Assembly: GCA_916613615.1 (NCBI GenBank)
Contig: OU744737.1
Coordinates: 3,988,001-4,052,000, forward strand
Source of the DNA: Steromphala cineraria
Lineage: Eukaryota > Mollusca > Gastropoda > Trochida > Trochidae
Reading direction: 5' to 3'
DNA length: 64,000 nt
Positions within the stretch are counted from its first letter, which is position 1, and each line of letters begins with the position of its first letter. Shown one piece after another: positions 12,225 through 24,900 of this stretch. A model generated the notes under the pieces. The model was not told the origin of the DNA, did not search any database, and saw only the letters and a program-made list of their open reading frames with translations. Made by a program: the position numbers and the translations under genes.

Positions 12225-12980
12225 GTGGTTTTACTACCTGATAACACTACGCTTTGTACCTTTGTACCACACCATATGCTCGTCAAGATTCTCTCAATAT
12301 TGTTTCTAATTATGCTTCACAATGGCGTTTAACTAACAATGCCTCCAAGAGCATTTTGATTATCTTTTGTAAAGGGAGACAACCCTGTCTTGATATCAAT
12401 ACCGAATCTATAAAATATAGCGGTATCCTTATCTCTTCAGACATGTCAAGCAGAGAGAAAACATCCACTGGTTGTCAAAAGGCTAGACAAACTGTGAATT
12501 CATTAAGAACACTTGGCTTGAATAAAAAAGATCTACATCCACTTACATTAGGCAGTAAATGGAAGCTAATCATACTACCAAATAGTTTTCACGGGTGTGA
12601 AATTTTGCCTGAATTACATGGTAAAGATATTGATTCAATTGAATCAACTAAAAGGGTTTTTTTCACGTTGTGTTCAAAGGTTAAACTAAAGAATTTCTAC
12701 AGTTTCTGCAATAGCAATTTGGGTTTCTGGGCAATGGCAGATTGATTGATAATTACAGATTAATGTTCTTGGGCGGCTGTGTAAATAATCAATATCCCTC
12801 ATCAACAAAGTTATTATTTCGTTCATTTCTGTCAGTAAGTCACGTAATAATTCAGGAAGCATATGTGCTTGTCTTTTAAGCACAACGAGAAAATATGATT
12901 TACATAGATTTGTTAATGATAATGTACATTATGGTTACTTTCCTCAAAAACTAGTATGGCGCAATATTGTTCTAAACTGA
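12225..12980 (+). pseudogene. LINE reverse transcriptase remnant, right part (C-terminal)
   Basis: This segment continues the reverse transcriptase after the catalytic loop. PDNTTLCT (12,237-12,260) stands where YADDTTLCT is usual, so both catalytic Asp positions are damaged. After a frame change near 12,255 come SLNIVSNYASQWRLT (the thumb-side WRL motif) and KSILIIF. Then come IKYSGILIS, a long helical stretch, and CEILPE. Another frame change near 12,735 leads to NYRLMFLGG. After an in-frame stop the last block has KYDLHRF and GYFPQKLVWRNIV and stops at 12,978-12,980. The 163-codon frame 12,254-12,745 is only the middle block. Non-LTR origin is clear; the clade is not assigned. Confidence 0.82.
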
Positions 12981-13747
12981 ATTCCAAAAGAAACTTTGCA
13001 ATTTTAAAACTGAAATTTCGAAAACGATCTCATATTTACATTTTCATTTAAGTTGGCAATGACATAGTTGAAACCCGAACTTTCAAGTTTAACATTTTTA
13101 ATTGAGCAATATTCATACATTTTTGCAGAACGTTTCTGCTGGAACTTAATCACGTGACGAATAAGTTTAATAACTGTCCATAATGAATGTTAATCACCTA
13201 AAACGCAGTAAACAGTATAGCAAAAATATCGCAAATCTCCTCTGAAAATTGACAAACTTGATCAAAAACAGCCCTTTTCACAAGAATCGGTAGTGTTCCT
13301 TCATTTCTAGTGGTAACTTGATCCGGCTATACAGAAAGGTTGTGTGGATTGCTGACAACCCTGAAACACACAAAAAAAATTGTTTTTTTACTGCATGAGA
13401 GCCGATATCTGTGACGTTAGACCACCGCCAACGTTGTCTCTTAGTGACGTCAGAGATAGGAAACATCAAAGGTCGGCATGTTGTTATGTTCTCATGCACT
13501 TTATGAACTTGGACAGATCTAATCAGAGCTCATCGACTGATAAGTTGATAGCTATTGGTCACTAAACATCGAAACATGGCAATTTTATTCGAAGTTATAA
13601 CGTCAGAATTGGCATGCAATAACACAATTTAATTGCGATTGTTGAGCTCTTTAGGATGGTTACCATTTGTACGGCTCAAAGATGTGTCAATATGACAAGT
13701 AAGACTTGTGTCCACACATTTCCATGGGTAAACTTTACTTCTATGTA
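12981..13747. other. Intergenic sequence, possibly LINE 3' flank
   Basis: No recognisable gene is present. It may include the 3' untranslated part of the LINE remnant that ends at 12,980, but I see no poly-A or simple-repeat tail marking its end. A perfect cAMP-response-type palindrome TGACGTCA occurs at 13,445-13,452, with another CGTTAG/GACGT cluster near 13,410. One such octamer is not evidence of a promoter. Confidence 0.5.
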
Positions 13748-13866
13748 TTTGAATTATTACTTCTCCAGTTAGTTAAAATACATTGTCTTTAACTTGGAAC
13801 CATTAATTTTCAGTTTCCTAACATCTCCTTTTATTTCCCTTAAAAACGTGCTACTGTCTCTTTAAA
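13748..13866. mobile_element. 5'-truncated copy of the 8.34-kb MITE family
   Basis: This stretch aligns by eye to 8,565-8,683. Shared blocks are TTGAATTATTACT, ATTGTCTTT, TTGGAACCATTAATTTTCA and AAAAACGTGCTACTGT, and both copies end in TTTAAA. The left half of the element is missing. It lies immediately upstream of the sat-146 array, within about 100 bp of the first diverged monomer. Confidence 0.72.
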
Positions 13867-13975
13867 AATCTGATTAGCTTATTGCATTGCATGCCGTCTG
13901 CCGTCCGTCCAGCCATCAATCCATCCGTCCCTCTGCAAATTTTTAACTTTTTCGCCTTCATCTCCAGAACTAATG
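13867..13975 (+). repeat. Diverged upstream edge of sat-146 with a CCGTCCGTCC head
   Basis: The stretch contains GCCGTCTGCCGTCCGTCC followed by ATTTTTAACTTTTTCGCCT and TCTCCAGAACTAATGACTC. The last part aligns to the TCTCCAGGTCCAAAAGGTC portion of sat-146. As far as I know, CCGTCCGTCC followed by CTTCTCCAGAACC is a common dispersed repeat in mollusc genomes. This edge therefore links the tandem satellite to a dispersed repeat. The link to other genomes is from memory and is inference. Confidence 0.5.
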
Positions 13976-15541
13976 ACTCTAGAGAGATGAAACTTGATGT
14001 GTAGACTCCTTTTGTGACTTCTTAACCCCAAATGTGGTCACAGGGATCAAAAACCGTCGAAACGTTTTTTCATCTTTCTCTTCAGGTCCAAAAGGTCTAG
14101 AGAGCTGAAAAGTTGTCTGTTCTCCTTTGCTAAATAGAACTCTAAAGTGTAGGTTTGGTGACCCCTTGATCCAAAATGAGGTCTCAGGGATCAAAAACCG
14201 TAAAAACGTTTTTTCATATTTCTCTCCAGGTCCAAAAGGTCTAAAGAGCTGAAAAGATGTTTTAAAACCCCTTCGCCAATGAGGTATTTAAATTGTAGGT
14301 TTGGTGACCCCTCGACCCTAAATGAGGTCACAGGGGTCACAACCTTAAAAATCGTATTTTCATCTTTCTCTCCAGGTCTAAAAGGTCTTGAGGGCTGAAA
14401 AGATGTCTGTAGACTCCTTGGCCAATGATGAATCTAAATTGTAGGTTTGGTGACCCCTTGACCCCAAATGAGGTCACAGGGATCAAAAACCTTAAAAATC
14501 GTATTTTCATCTTTCTACCCAGGCCCAAAAGGTCTAGAGGGCTGAAAAGTTGTCTGTAGACTTCTTGGCCAATGGTGAATCTAAATTGTAGGTTTGGTGA
14601 CCCCTTGACCCCAAATGAGGTCACAGGGGTCAAAAGCTTAAAAAACGTTTTTTCATCTTTCACTCCAGGTCCAAAAGGTCTAGATAGGTGAAAAGATGTT
14701 TTAAAACTCCTTGGCCAATGAGGTATTTATATTGTAGGTTTGGTGACCCCTTGACCTCAAATGAGGTCACAGGGGTCAAAACCTTAGAACTCGTATTTTT
14801 ATCTTTCTCTACAGGTCCAAGAGGTCTAGAGGGCTGAAAAGATGTCTGTAGACTCCTTGGCCAATGATGAATTTAAATTGTAGGTTTGGTGACCTCTTGA
14901 CCCCAAATGAGGTCACAGGGATCAAAAACTGTAAAAACGTTTTTTCATCTTTCTCTCCAGGTCCAAAAGGTCTAGAGAGCTGAAAAGATGTATTAAAATT
15001 CCTTGGCCAATGAGGTATTTAAATTATAGGTTTGGTGACCCCTTGACCCTAAATGAGGTCACAGGGGTCAAAACCATAAAAATCGTATTTTCATCTTTCT
15101 CTCCAGGTCTAAAAGGTCTAGAGGGCTGAACAGATGTCCGTAGACTCCTTGGCCAATGATGAATCTAAATTGTAGGTTTGGTGACCTCTTGACCCCAAAT
15201 GAGGTCACAGGGATCAAAAACTGTAAAAACGTTTTTCATCTTTCTCTCCAGGTCCAAAAGGTCTAGAGAGCTGAAAAGATGTTTTAAAACTCCTTGGCCA
15301 ATGAGGTATTTATATTGTAGGTTTGGTGACCCTTTGACTCCAAATGAGGTCACAGGGGTCAAAAACCTTAAAATCGTATTGTCATCTTTCTCTCCAGGTC
15401 AAAAAGGTCTAGAGAGCTGAAAAGTTGTCTGTAGACTCCTTGGCCAATGATGAATCTCAATTGTAGGTTTGGTGACCCCTTGGCCCCAAATGAGGTCACA
15501 GGGATCAAAAACTGTAAAAACGTTTTTTCATCTTTCACTCC

Positions 15542-18500
15542 AGGTCCAAAAGGTCTTATTAGCTGAAAAGATGTTTTAAAACTCCTTGGCCAATGAGGTA
15601 TTTATATTGTAGGTTTGATGACCTCTTGACCACAAATGAGGTCACAAGGGTCAAAACCTTAAAAATCGTATTTTCATCTTCCTCTCCAGGTCCAATACTT
15701 CAAGAGGGCTGAAAAGTTGTCTGTAGACTCATTGACCAATGATGAATCTAAATTGTAGATTTGGTGACCCCTTGACCCCAAATGAGGTCACAAGGATCAA
15801 AAACTGTAAAAACGTTTTTTAATCTTTCTCTCCAGGTCCAAGAGGACTAGAGAGCTGAACAGATATTTTAAAACTCCTTGGCCAATGAGGTATTTATATT
15901 GTAGGTTTGGTGACCCCTTGACCCCAAATGAGGTCACAGGGGTCAAAACCTTAAAAATCGTATTTTCATCTTTCTCTCCAGGTCCAAAAGGTCTAGAGAG
16001 CTGAAAAGTTGTCTGTAGATTCCTTTGGCCAATGATGAATCAAAATTGTAGGTTTGGTGACCCCTTGACCCCAAATGAGGTCACAGGGATCAAAAACTGT
16101 AAAAACGTTTTTTCATCTTTCACTCCAGGTCCAAAAGGTCTTATTAGCTGAAAAGATGTTTTAAAACTCCTTGGCCAATGAGGTATTTATATTGTAGGTT
16201 TGATGACCTCTTGACCACAAATGAGGTCACAAGGGTCAAAACCTTAAAAATCGTATTTTCATCTTCCTCTCCAGGTCCAATACTTCAAGAGGGCTGAAAA
16301 GTTGTCTGTAGACTCATTGACCAATGATGAATCTAAATTGTAGATTTGGTGACCCCTTGACCCCAAATGAGGTCACAAGGATCAAAAACTGTAAAAACGT
16401 TTTTTAATCTTTCTCTCCAGGTCCAAAAGGACTAGAGAGCTGAACAGATATTTTAAAACTCCTTGGCCAATGAGGTATTTATATTGTAGGTTTGGTGACC
16501 CCTTGACCCCAAATGAGGTCACAGGGGTCAAAACCTTAAAAATCGTATTTTCATCTTTCTCTCCAGGTCCAAAAGGTCTAGAGAGCTGAAAAGTTGTCTG
16601 TAGATTCCTTTGGCCAATGATGAATCAAAATTGTAGGTTTGGTGACCCCTTGACCCCAAATGAGGTCACAGGGATCAAAAACTGTAAAAACGTTTTTTCA
16701 TCTTTCACTCCAGGTCCAAAAGGTCTTATTAGCTGAAAAGATGTTTTAAAACTCCTTGGCCAATGAGGTATTTATATTGTAGGTTTGATGACCTCTTGAC
16801 CACAAATGAGGTCACAAGGGTCAAAACCTTAAAAATCGTATTTTCATCTTCCTCTCCAGGTCCAATACTTCAAGAGGGCTGAAAAGTTGTCTGTAGACTC
16901 ATTGACCAATGATGAATCTAAATTGTAGATTTGGTGACCCCTTGACCCCAAATGAGGTCACAAGGATCAAAAACTGTAAAAACGTTTTTTAATCTTTCTC
17001 TCCAGGTCCAAGAGGACTAGAGAGCTGAACAGATATTTTAAAACTCCTTGGCCAATGAGGTATTTATATTGTAGGTTTGGTGACCCCTTGACCCCAAATG
17101 AGGTCACAGGGGTCAAAACCTTAAAAATCGTATTTTCATCTTTCTCTCCAGGTCCAAAAGGTCTAGAGAGCTGAAAAGTTGTCTGTAGATTCCTTTGGCC
17201 AATGATGAATCAAAATTGTAGGTTTGGTGACCCCTTGACCCCAAATGAGGTCACAGGGATAAAAACTGTAAAAACGTTTTTTCATCTTTCACTCCAGGTC
17301 CAAAAGGTCTATAGAGCTGAAAAGATGTTTTAAAACTTCTTGGCCAATGAGGTATTTATATTGTAGGTTTTGTGACCCTTTGACTCCAAATGAGGTCACA
17401 GGGGTCAAAAACCTTAAAATCGTATTTTCATCTTTCGATCCAGGCCCAAAAGGTCTAGAGGGCTGAAAAGTTGTCTGTAGACTTCTTGGCCAATGGTGAA
17501 TATAAATTGTAGGTTTGGTGACCCCTTGACCCCAATTTAGGTCACAGGGATCAAAACCGTAAAAACGTTTTTTCATCTTTCACTCCAGGTCCAAAAGGAC
17601 TAGAGAGCTGAAAAGATGTTTTAAAACTCCTTGGCCAATGAGGTATTTATATTGTAGGTTTGGTGACCCCTTGACCCCAAATGAGGTCACAGGGGTCAAA
17701 ACCTTAAAAATCGTATTTTCATCTTTCTCTCCAGGTCCAAAAGGTCTAGAGAGCTGAAAAGTTGTCTGTAGATTCCTTTGGCCAATGATGAATCAAAATT
17801 GTAGGTTTGGTGACCCCTTGACCCCAAATGAGGTCACAGGGATCAAAAACTGTAAAAACGTTTTTTCATCTTTCACTCCAGGTCCAAAAGGTCTTATTAG
17901 CTGAAAAGATGTTTTAAAACTCCTTGGCCAATGAGGTATTTATATTGTAGGTTTGATGACCTCTTGACCACAAATGAGGTCACAAGGGTCAAAACCTTAA
18001 AAATCGTATTTTCATCTTCCTCTCCAGGTCCAATACTTCAAGAGGGCTGAAAAGTTGTCTGTAGACTCATTGACCAATGATGAATCTAAATTGTAGATTT
18101 GGTGACCCCTTGACCCCAAATGAGGTCACAAGGATCAAAAACTGTAAAAACGTTTTTTAATCTTTCTCTCCAGGTCCAAGAGGACTAGAGAGCTGAACAG
18201 ATATTTTAAAACTCCTTGGCCAATGAGGTATTTATATTGTAGGTTTGGTGACCCCTTGACCCCAAATGAGGTCACAGGGGTCAAAACCTTAAAAATCGTA
18301 TTTTCATCTTTCTCTCCAGGTCCAAAAGGTCTAGAGAGCTGAAAAGTTGTCTGTAGATTCCTTTGGCCAATGATGAATCAAAATTGTAGGTTTGGTGACC
18401 CCTTGACCCCAAATGAGGTCACAGGGATAAAAACTGTAAAAACGTTTTTTCATCTTTCACTCCAGGTCCAAAAGGTCTATAGAGCTGAAAAGATGTTTTA

Positions 18501-18860
18501 AAACTTCTTGGCCAATGAGGTATTTATATTGTAGGTTTTGTGACCCTTTGACTCCAAATGAGGTCACAGGGGTCAAAAACCTTAAAATCGTATTTTCATC
18601 TTTCGATCCAGGCCCAAAAGGTCTAGAGGGCTGAAAAGTTGTCTGTAGACTTCTTGGCCAATGGTGAATATAAATTGTAGGTTTGGTGACCCCTTGACCC
18701 CAATTTAGGTCACAGGGATCAAAACCGTAAAAACGTTTTTTCATCTTTCACTCCAGGTCCAAAAGGACTAGAGAGCTGAAAAGATGTTTTAAAACTCCTT
18801 GGCCAATGAGGTATTTATATTGTAGGTTTGGTGACCCCTTGACCCCAAATGAGGTCACAG
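15542..18860 (+). repeat. Sat-146 higher-order repeats of 585 bp (4-mer) and 1168 bp (8-mer)
   Basis: The diagnostic variant AGGTCTTATTAGCTG occurs in monomers whose AGGTCC starts at 15,542, 16,127, 16,712 and 17,880, giving steps of 585, 585 and 1,168 bp. The steps correspond to 4, 4 and 8 monomers. A second marker set, around 17,289-17,576 and 18,457-18,744, is identical in translation and also 1,168 bp apart. Copies appear nearly identical, so the duplications are recent. The 8-mer looks like a 4-mer enlarged by four monomers of another variant. Confidence 0.88.
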
Positions 18861-21800
18861 GGGTTAAAACCTTAGAACTCGTATTTTTATCTTTCTCTAC
18901 AGATCCAAGAGGTCTAGAGGGCTGAAAAGATGTCTGTAGACTCCTTGGCCAATGATGAATTTAAATTGCAGGTTTGGTGACCTCTTGACCCCAAATGAGG
19001 TCACAGGGATCAAAAACTGTAAAAACGTTTTTTCATCTTTCTCTCCAGGTCCAAAAGGTCTAGAGAGCTGAAAAGATGTATTAAAATTCCTTGGCCAATG
19101 AGGTATTTAAATTATAGGTTTGGTGACCCCTTGACCCTAAATGAGGTCACAGGGGTCAAAACCATAAAAATCGTATTTTCATCTTTCTCTCCAGGTCTAA
19201 AAGGTCTAGAGGGCTGAAAAGATGTCTGTAGACTCCTCGGCCAATGATGAATCTAAATTGTAGGTTTGGTGACCTCTTGACCCCAAATGAGGTCACAGGG
19301 ATCAAAAACTGTAAAAACGTTTTTTCATCTTTCTCTCCAGGTCCAAAAGGTCTAGAGAGCTGAAAAGATGTATTAAAATTCCTTGGCCAATGAGGTATTG
19401 ATATTGTAGGTTTGGTGACCCTTTGACTCCAAATGAGGTCAAAGGGGTCAAAAACCTTAAAATCGTATTGTCATCTTTCTCTCCAGGTCAAAAGAGGTCT
19501 AGAGGGCTGAAAAGATGTCTGTAGACTCCTTGGCCAATGATGAATCTAAATTGTAGGTTTGGTGACCTCTTGACCCCAAATGAGGTCACAGGGATCAAAA
19601 TCTGTAAAAACGTTTTTTCATCTTTCTCTCCAGGTCCAAAAGGTCTAGAGAGCTGAAAAGATGTTTTAAAACTCCTTGGCCAATGAGGTATTTATATTGT
19701 AGGTTTGGTGACCCTTTGACTCCAAATGAGGTCACAGGGGTCAAAAACCTTAAAATCGTATTGTCATCTTTCTCTCCAGGTCAAAAAGGTCTAGAGAGCT
19801 GAAAAGTTGTCTGTAGACTCCTTGGCCAATGATGAATCTCAATTGTAGGTTTGGTGACCCCTTGGCCCCAAATGAGGTCACAGGGATCAAAAACTGTAAA
19901 AACGTTTTTTAATCTTTCACTCCAGGTCCAAAAGGTCTTGATAGCTGAAAAGATGTTTTAAAACTCCTTGGCCAATGAGGTATTTATATTGTAGGTTTGA
20001 TGACCTCTTGACCACAAATGAGGTCACAAGGGTCAAAACCTTAAAAATCGTATTTTCATCTTCCTCTCCAGGTCCAATACTTCAAGAGGGCTGAAAAGTT
20101 GTCTGTATACTCCTTGACCAATGATGAGTCTAAATTGTAGGTTTGGTGACCCCTTGACCCCAAATGAGGTCACAGGGATCAAAACCTTAAAATTCGCATT
20201 TTCATCTTTCTCTCCACGTCCAAAAGGTCTATAGAGCTGAAAAGTTGTCTGTATACTCCTTGGCCAATGATGAGTCTAAATTGTAGGTTTGGTGACCCCT
20301 TGACCCCAAATGAGGTCACAGGGATCAAAAACTGTAAACACGTTTTTTCATCTTTCTCTCCAGGTCCAAAAGGTCTAGAGAGCTGAAAAGATGTTTTAAA
20401 ACTCCTTGGCAAATGAGGTATTTATATTGTAGGTTTGGTGACCCTTTGACTCCAAATGAGGTCACAGGGGTCAAAAACCTTAAAATCGTATTGTCATCTT
20501 TCTCTCCAGGTCAAAAAGGTCTAGAGAGCTGAAAAGTTGTCTGTAGACTCCTTGGCCAATGATGAATCTCAATTGTAGGTTTGGTGACACCTTGGCCCCA
20601 AATGAGGTCACAGGGATCAAAAACTGTAAAAACGTTTTTTCATCTTTCACTCCAGGTCCAAAAGGTCTAGAGAGCTGAAAAGATGTTTTAAAACTCCTTG
20701 GCCAATGAGGTATTTTTATTGTAGGTTTGGTGACCATTTGACTCCAAATGAGGTCACAGGGGTCAAAACCTTAAAAATCGTATTTTCATCTTTCTCTCCA
20801 GGTCCAAAAGGTCTAGAGAGCTGAAACGTTGTCTGTAGATTCCTTGGCCAATGATGAATCAAAAGTGTAGGTTTGGTGACCCCTTGACCCCAAATGAGGT
20901 CACAGGGACAAAAACTGTAAAAACTTTTTTTCATCTTTCACTCCAGGTCCAAAAGGTCTAGAGGGATGAAAAGATGTCTGTAGACTCCTTGGCCAATGAT
21001 GAATCAAAATTGTAGGTTTGGTGACCTCTTGACCCCAAATGAGGTCACAGGGATCAAAAACTGTAAAAACGTTTTTTCATCTTTCTCTCCAGGTCCAAAA
21101 GGTCTAGAGAGCTGAAAAGATGTTTTAAAACTCCTTGGCCAATGAGGTATTTATATTGTAGGTTTGGTGACCCTTTGACTCCAAATGAGGTCACAGGGAT
21201 CAAAAACCTTAAAATCGTATTGTCATCTTTCTCTCCAGGTCAAAAAGGTCTAGAGAGCTGAAAAGTTGTCTGTAGACTCCTTGGCCAATGATGAATCTCA
21301 ATTGTAGGTTTGGTGACCTCTTGACCCCAAATGAGGTCACAGGGATCAAAAACTGTAAAAACGTTTTTTCATCTTTCTCTCCAGGTCCAAAAGGTCTAGA
21401 GAGCTGAAAAGATGTATTAAAATTCCTTGGCCAATGAGGTATTTAAATTATAGGTTTGGTGACCCCTTGACCCTAAATGAGGTCACAGGGGTCAAAACCA
21501 TAAAAATCGTATTTTCATCTTTCTCTCCAGGTCTAAAAGGTCTAGAGGGCTGAAAAGATGTCTGTAGACTCCTTGGCCAATGATGAATCTAAATTGTAGG
21601 TTTGGTGACCTCTTGACCCCAAATGAGGTCACAGGGATCAAAAACTGTAAAAACGTTTTTTCATCTTTCTCTCCAGGTCCAAAAGGTCTAGAGAGCTGAA
21701 AAGATGTTTTAAAACTCCTTGGCCAATGAGGTATTTATATTGTAGGTTTTGTGACCCTTTGACTCCAAATGAGGTCACAGGGGTCAAAAACCTTAAAATC

Positions 21801-21966
21801 GTATTGTCATCTTTCTCTCCAGGTCAAAAAGGTCTAGAGAGCTGAAAAGTTGTCTGTAGACTCCTTGGCCAATGATGAATCTCAATTGTAGGTTTGGTGA
21901 CCCCTTGGCCCCAAATGAGGTCACAGGGATCAAAAACTGTAAAAACGTTTTTTCATCTTTCACTCC

Positions 21967-24900
21967 AGGTCCAAAAGGTCTAGAGAGCTGAAAAGATGTT
22001 TTAAAACTCCTTGGCCAATGAGGTATTTATATTGTAGGTTTGGTGACCCCTTGACCCCAAATGAGGTCACAAGGGTCAAAACCTTAGAACTCGTATTTTT
22101 ATCTTTCTCTACAGGTCCAAGAGGTCTAGAGGGCTGAAAATATGTCTGTAGACTCCTTGGCCAATGATGAATTTAAATTGTAGGTTTGGTGACCTCTTGA
22201 CCCCAAATGAGGTCACAGGGATCAAAAACTGTAAAAACGTTTTTTAATCTTTCTCTCCAGGTCCAAAAGTTCTAGAGAGCTGAAAAGATGTATTAAAATT
22301 CCTTGGCTAATGAGGTATTTAAATTATAGGTTTGGTGACCTCTTGACCCTAAATGAGGTCACAGGGGTCAAAACCATAAAAATCGTATTTTCATCTTTCT
22401 CTCCAGGTCTAAAAGGTCTAGAGGGCTGAAAAGATGTCTGTAGACTCCTTGGCCAATGATGAATCTAAATTGTAGGTTTGGTGACCTCTTGACCCAAAAT
22501 GAGGTCACAGGGATCAAAAACTGTAAAAACGTTTTTTCATCTTTCTCTCCAGGTCCAAAAGGTCTAGAGAGCTGAAAAGATGTATTAAAATTCCTTGGCC
22601 AATGAGGTATTTAAATTATAGGTTTGGTGACCCCTTGACCCTAAATGAGGTCACAGGGGTCAAAACCATAAAAATCGTATTTTCATCTTTCTCTCCAGGT
22701 CTAAAAGGTCTAGAGGGCGGAAAAGATGTCTGTAGACTCCTTGGCCAATGATGAATCTAAATTGTAGGTTTGGTGACCTCTTGACCCAAAATGAGGTCAC
22801 AGGGATCAAAAACTCTAAAAACGTTTTTTCATCTTTCTCTCCAGGTCCAAAAGGTCTAGAGAGCTGAAAAGATGTTTTAAAACTCCTTGGCCAATGAGGT
22901 ATTTATATTGTAGGTTTGGTGACCCCTTGACCCCAAATGAGGTCACAGGGGTCAAAACCTTAGAACTCGTATTTTTATCTTTCTCTACAGGTCCAAGAGG
23001 TCTAGAGGGCTGAAAATATGTCTGTAGACTCCTTGGCCAATGATGAATTTAAATTGTAGGTTTGGTGACCTCTTGACCCCAAATGAGGTCACAGGGATCA
23101 AAAACTGTAAAAACGTTTTTTCATCTTTCTCTCCAGGTCCAAAAGGTCTAGAGAGCTGAAAAGATGTATTAAAATTCCTTGGCCAATGAGGTATTTAAAT
23201 TATAGGTTTGGTGACCCCTTGACCCTAAATGAGGTCACAGGGGTCAAAACCATAAAAATCGTATTGTCATCTTTCTCTCCAGGTCAAAAAGGTCTAGAGA
23301 GCTGAAAAGTTGTCTGTAGACTCCTTGGCCAATGATGAATCTCAATTGTAGGTTTGGTGACCCCTTGGCCCCAAATGAGGTCACAGGGATCAAAAACTGT
23401 AAAAACGTTTTTTCATCTTTCACTCCAGGTCCAAAAGGTCTAGAGAGCTGAAAAGATGTTTTAAAACTCCTTGGCCAATGAGGTATTTATATTGTAGGTT
23501 TGGTGACCCCTTGACCCCAAATGAGGTCACAGGGGTCAAAACCTTAGAACTCGTATTTTTATCTTTCTCTACAGGTCCAAGAGGTCTAGAGGGCTGAAAA
23601 TATGTCTGTAGACTCCTTGGCCAATGATGAATTTAAATTGTAGGTTTGGTGACCTCTTGACCCCAAATGAGGTCACAGGGATCAAAAACTGTAAAAACGT
23701 TTTTTAATCTTTCTCTCCAGGTCCAAAAGTTCTAGAGAGCTGAAAAGATGTATTAAAATTCCTTGGCCAATGAGGTATTTAAATTATAGGTTTGGTGACC
23801 TCTTGACCCTAAATGAGGTCACAGGGGTCAAAACCATAAAAATCGTATTTTCATCTTTCTCTCCAGGTCTAAAAGGTCTAGAGGGCTGAAAAGATGTCTG
23901 TAGACTCCTTGGCCAATGATGAATCTAAATTGTAGGTTTGGTGACCTCTTGACCCAAAATGAGGTCACAGGGATCAAAAACTGTAAAAACGTTTTTTCAT
24001 CTTTCTCTCCAGGTCCAAAAGGTCTAGAGAGCTGAAAAGATGTATTAAAATTCCTTGGCCAATGAGGTATTTAAATTATAGGTTTGGTGACCCCTTGACC
24101 CTAAATGAGGTCACAGGGGTCAAAACCATAAAAATCGTATTTTCATCTTTCTCTCCAGGTCTAAAAGGTCTAGAGGGCTGAAAAGATGTCTGTAGACTCC
24201 TTGGCCAATGATGAATCTAAATTGTAGGTTTGGTGACCTCTTGACCCCAAATGAGGTCACAGGGATCAAAAACTGTAAAAACGTTTTTTCATCTTTCTCT
24301 CCAGGTCCAAAAGGTCTAGAGAGCTGAAAAGATGTTTTAAAACTCCTTGGCCAATGAGGTATTTATATTGTAGGTTTGGTGACCCCTTGACCCCAAATGA
24401 GGTCACAGGGGTCAAAACCTTAGAACTCGTATTTTTATCTTTCTCTACAGGTCCAAGAGGTCTAGAGGGCTGAAAATATGTCTGTAGACTCCTTGGCCAA
24501 TGATGAATTTAAATTGTAGGTTTGGTGACCTCTTGACCCCAAATGAGGTCACAGGGATCAAAAACTGTAAAAACGTTTTTTCATCTTTCTCTCCAGGTCC
24601 AAAAGGTCTAGAGAGCTGAAAAGATGTATTAAAATTCCTTGGCCAATGAGGTATTTATATTTTAGGTTTGGTGACCCCTTGACCCTAAATGAGGTCACAG
24701 GGGTCAAAACCATAAAAATCGTATTGTCATCTTTCTCTCCAGGTCAAAAAGGTCTAGAGAGCTGAAAAGTTGTCTGTAGACTCCTTGGCCAATGATGAAT
24801 CTCAATTGTAGGTTTGGTGACCCCTTGGCCCCAAATGAGGTCACAGGGATCAAAAACTGTAAAAACGTTTTTTCATCTTTCACTCCAGGTCCAAAAGGTC

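Noticed and set aside
13445..13452. TGACGTCA as a promoter element
   Set aside because: A single octamer with no gene, TATA box or conserved neighbour is not enough evidence.
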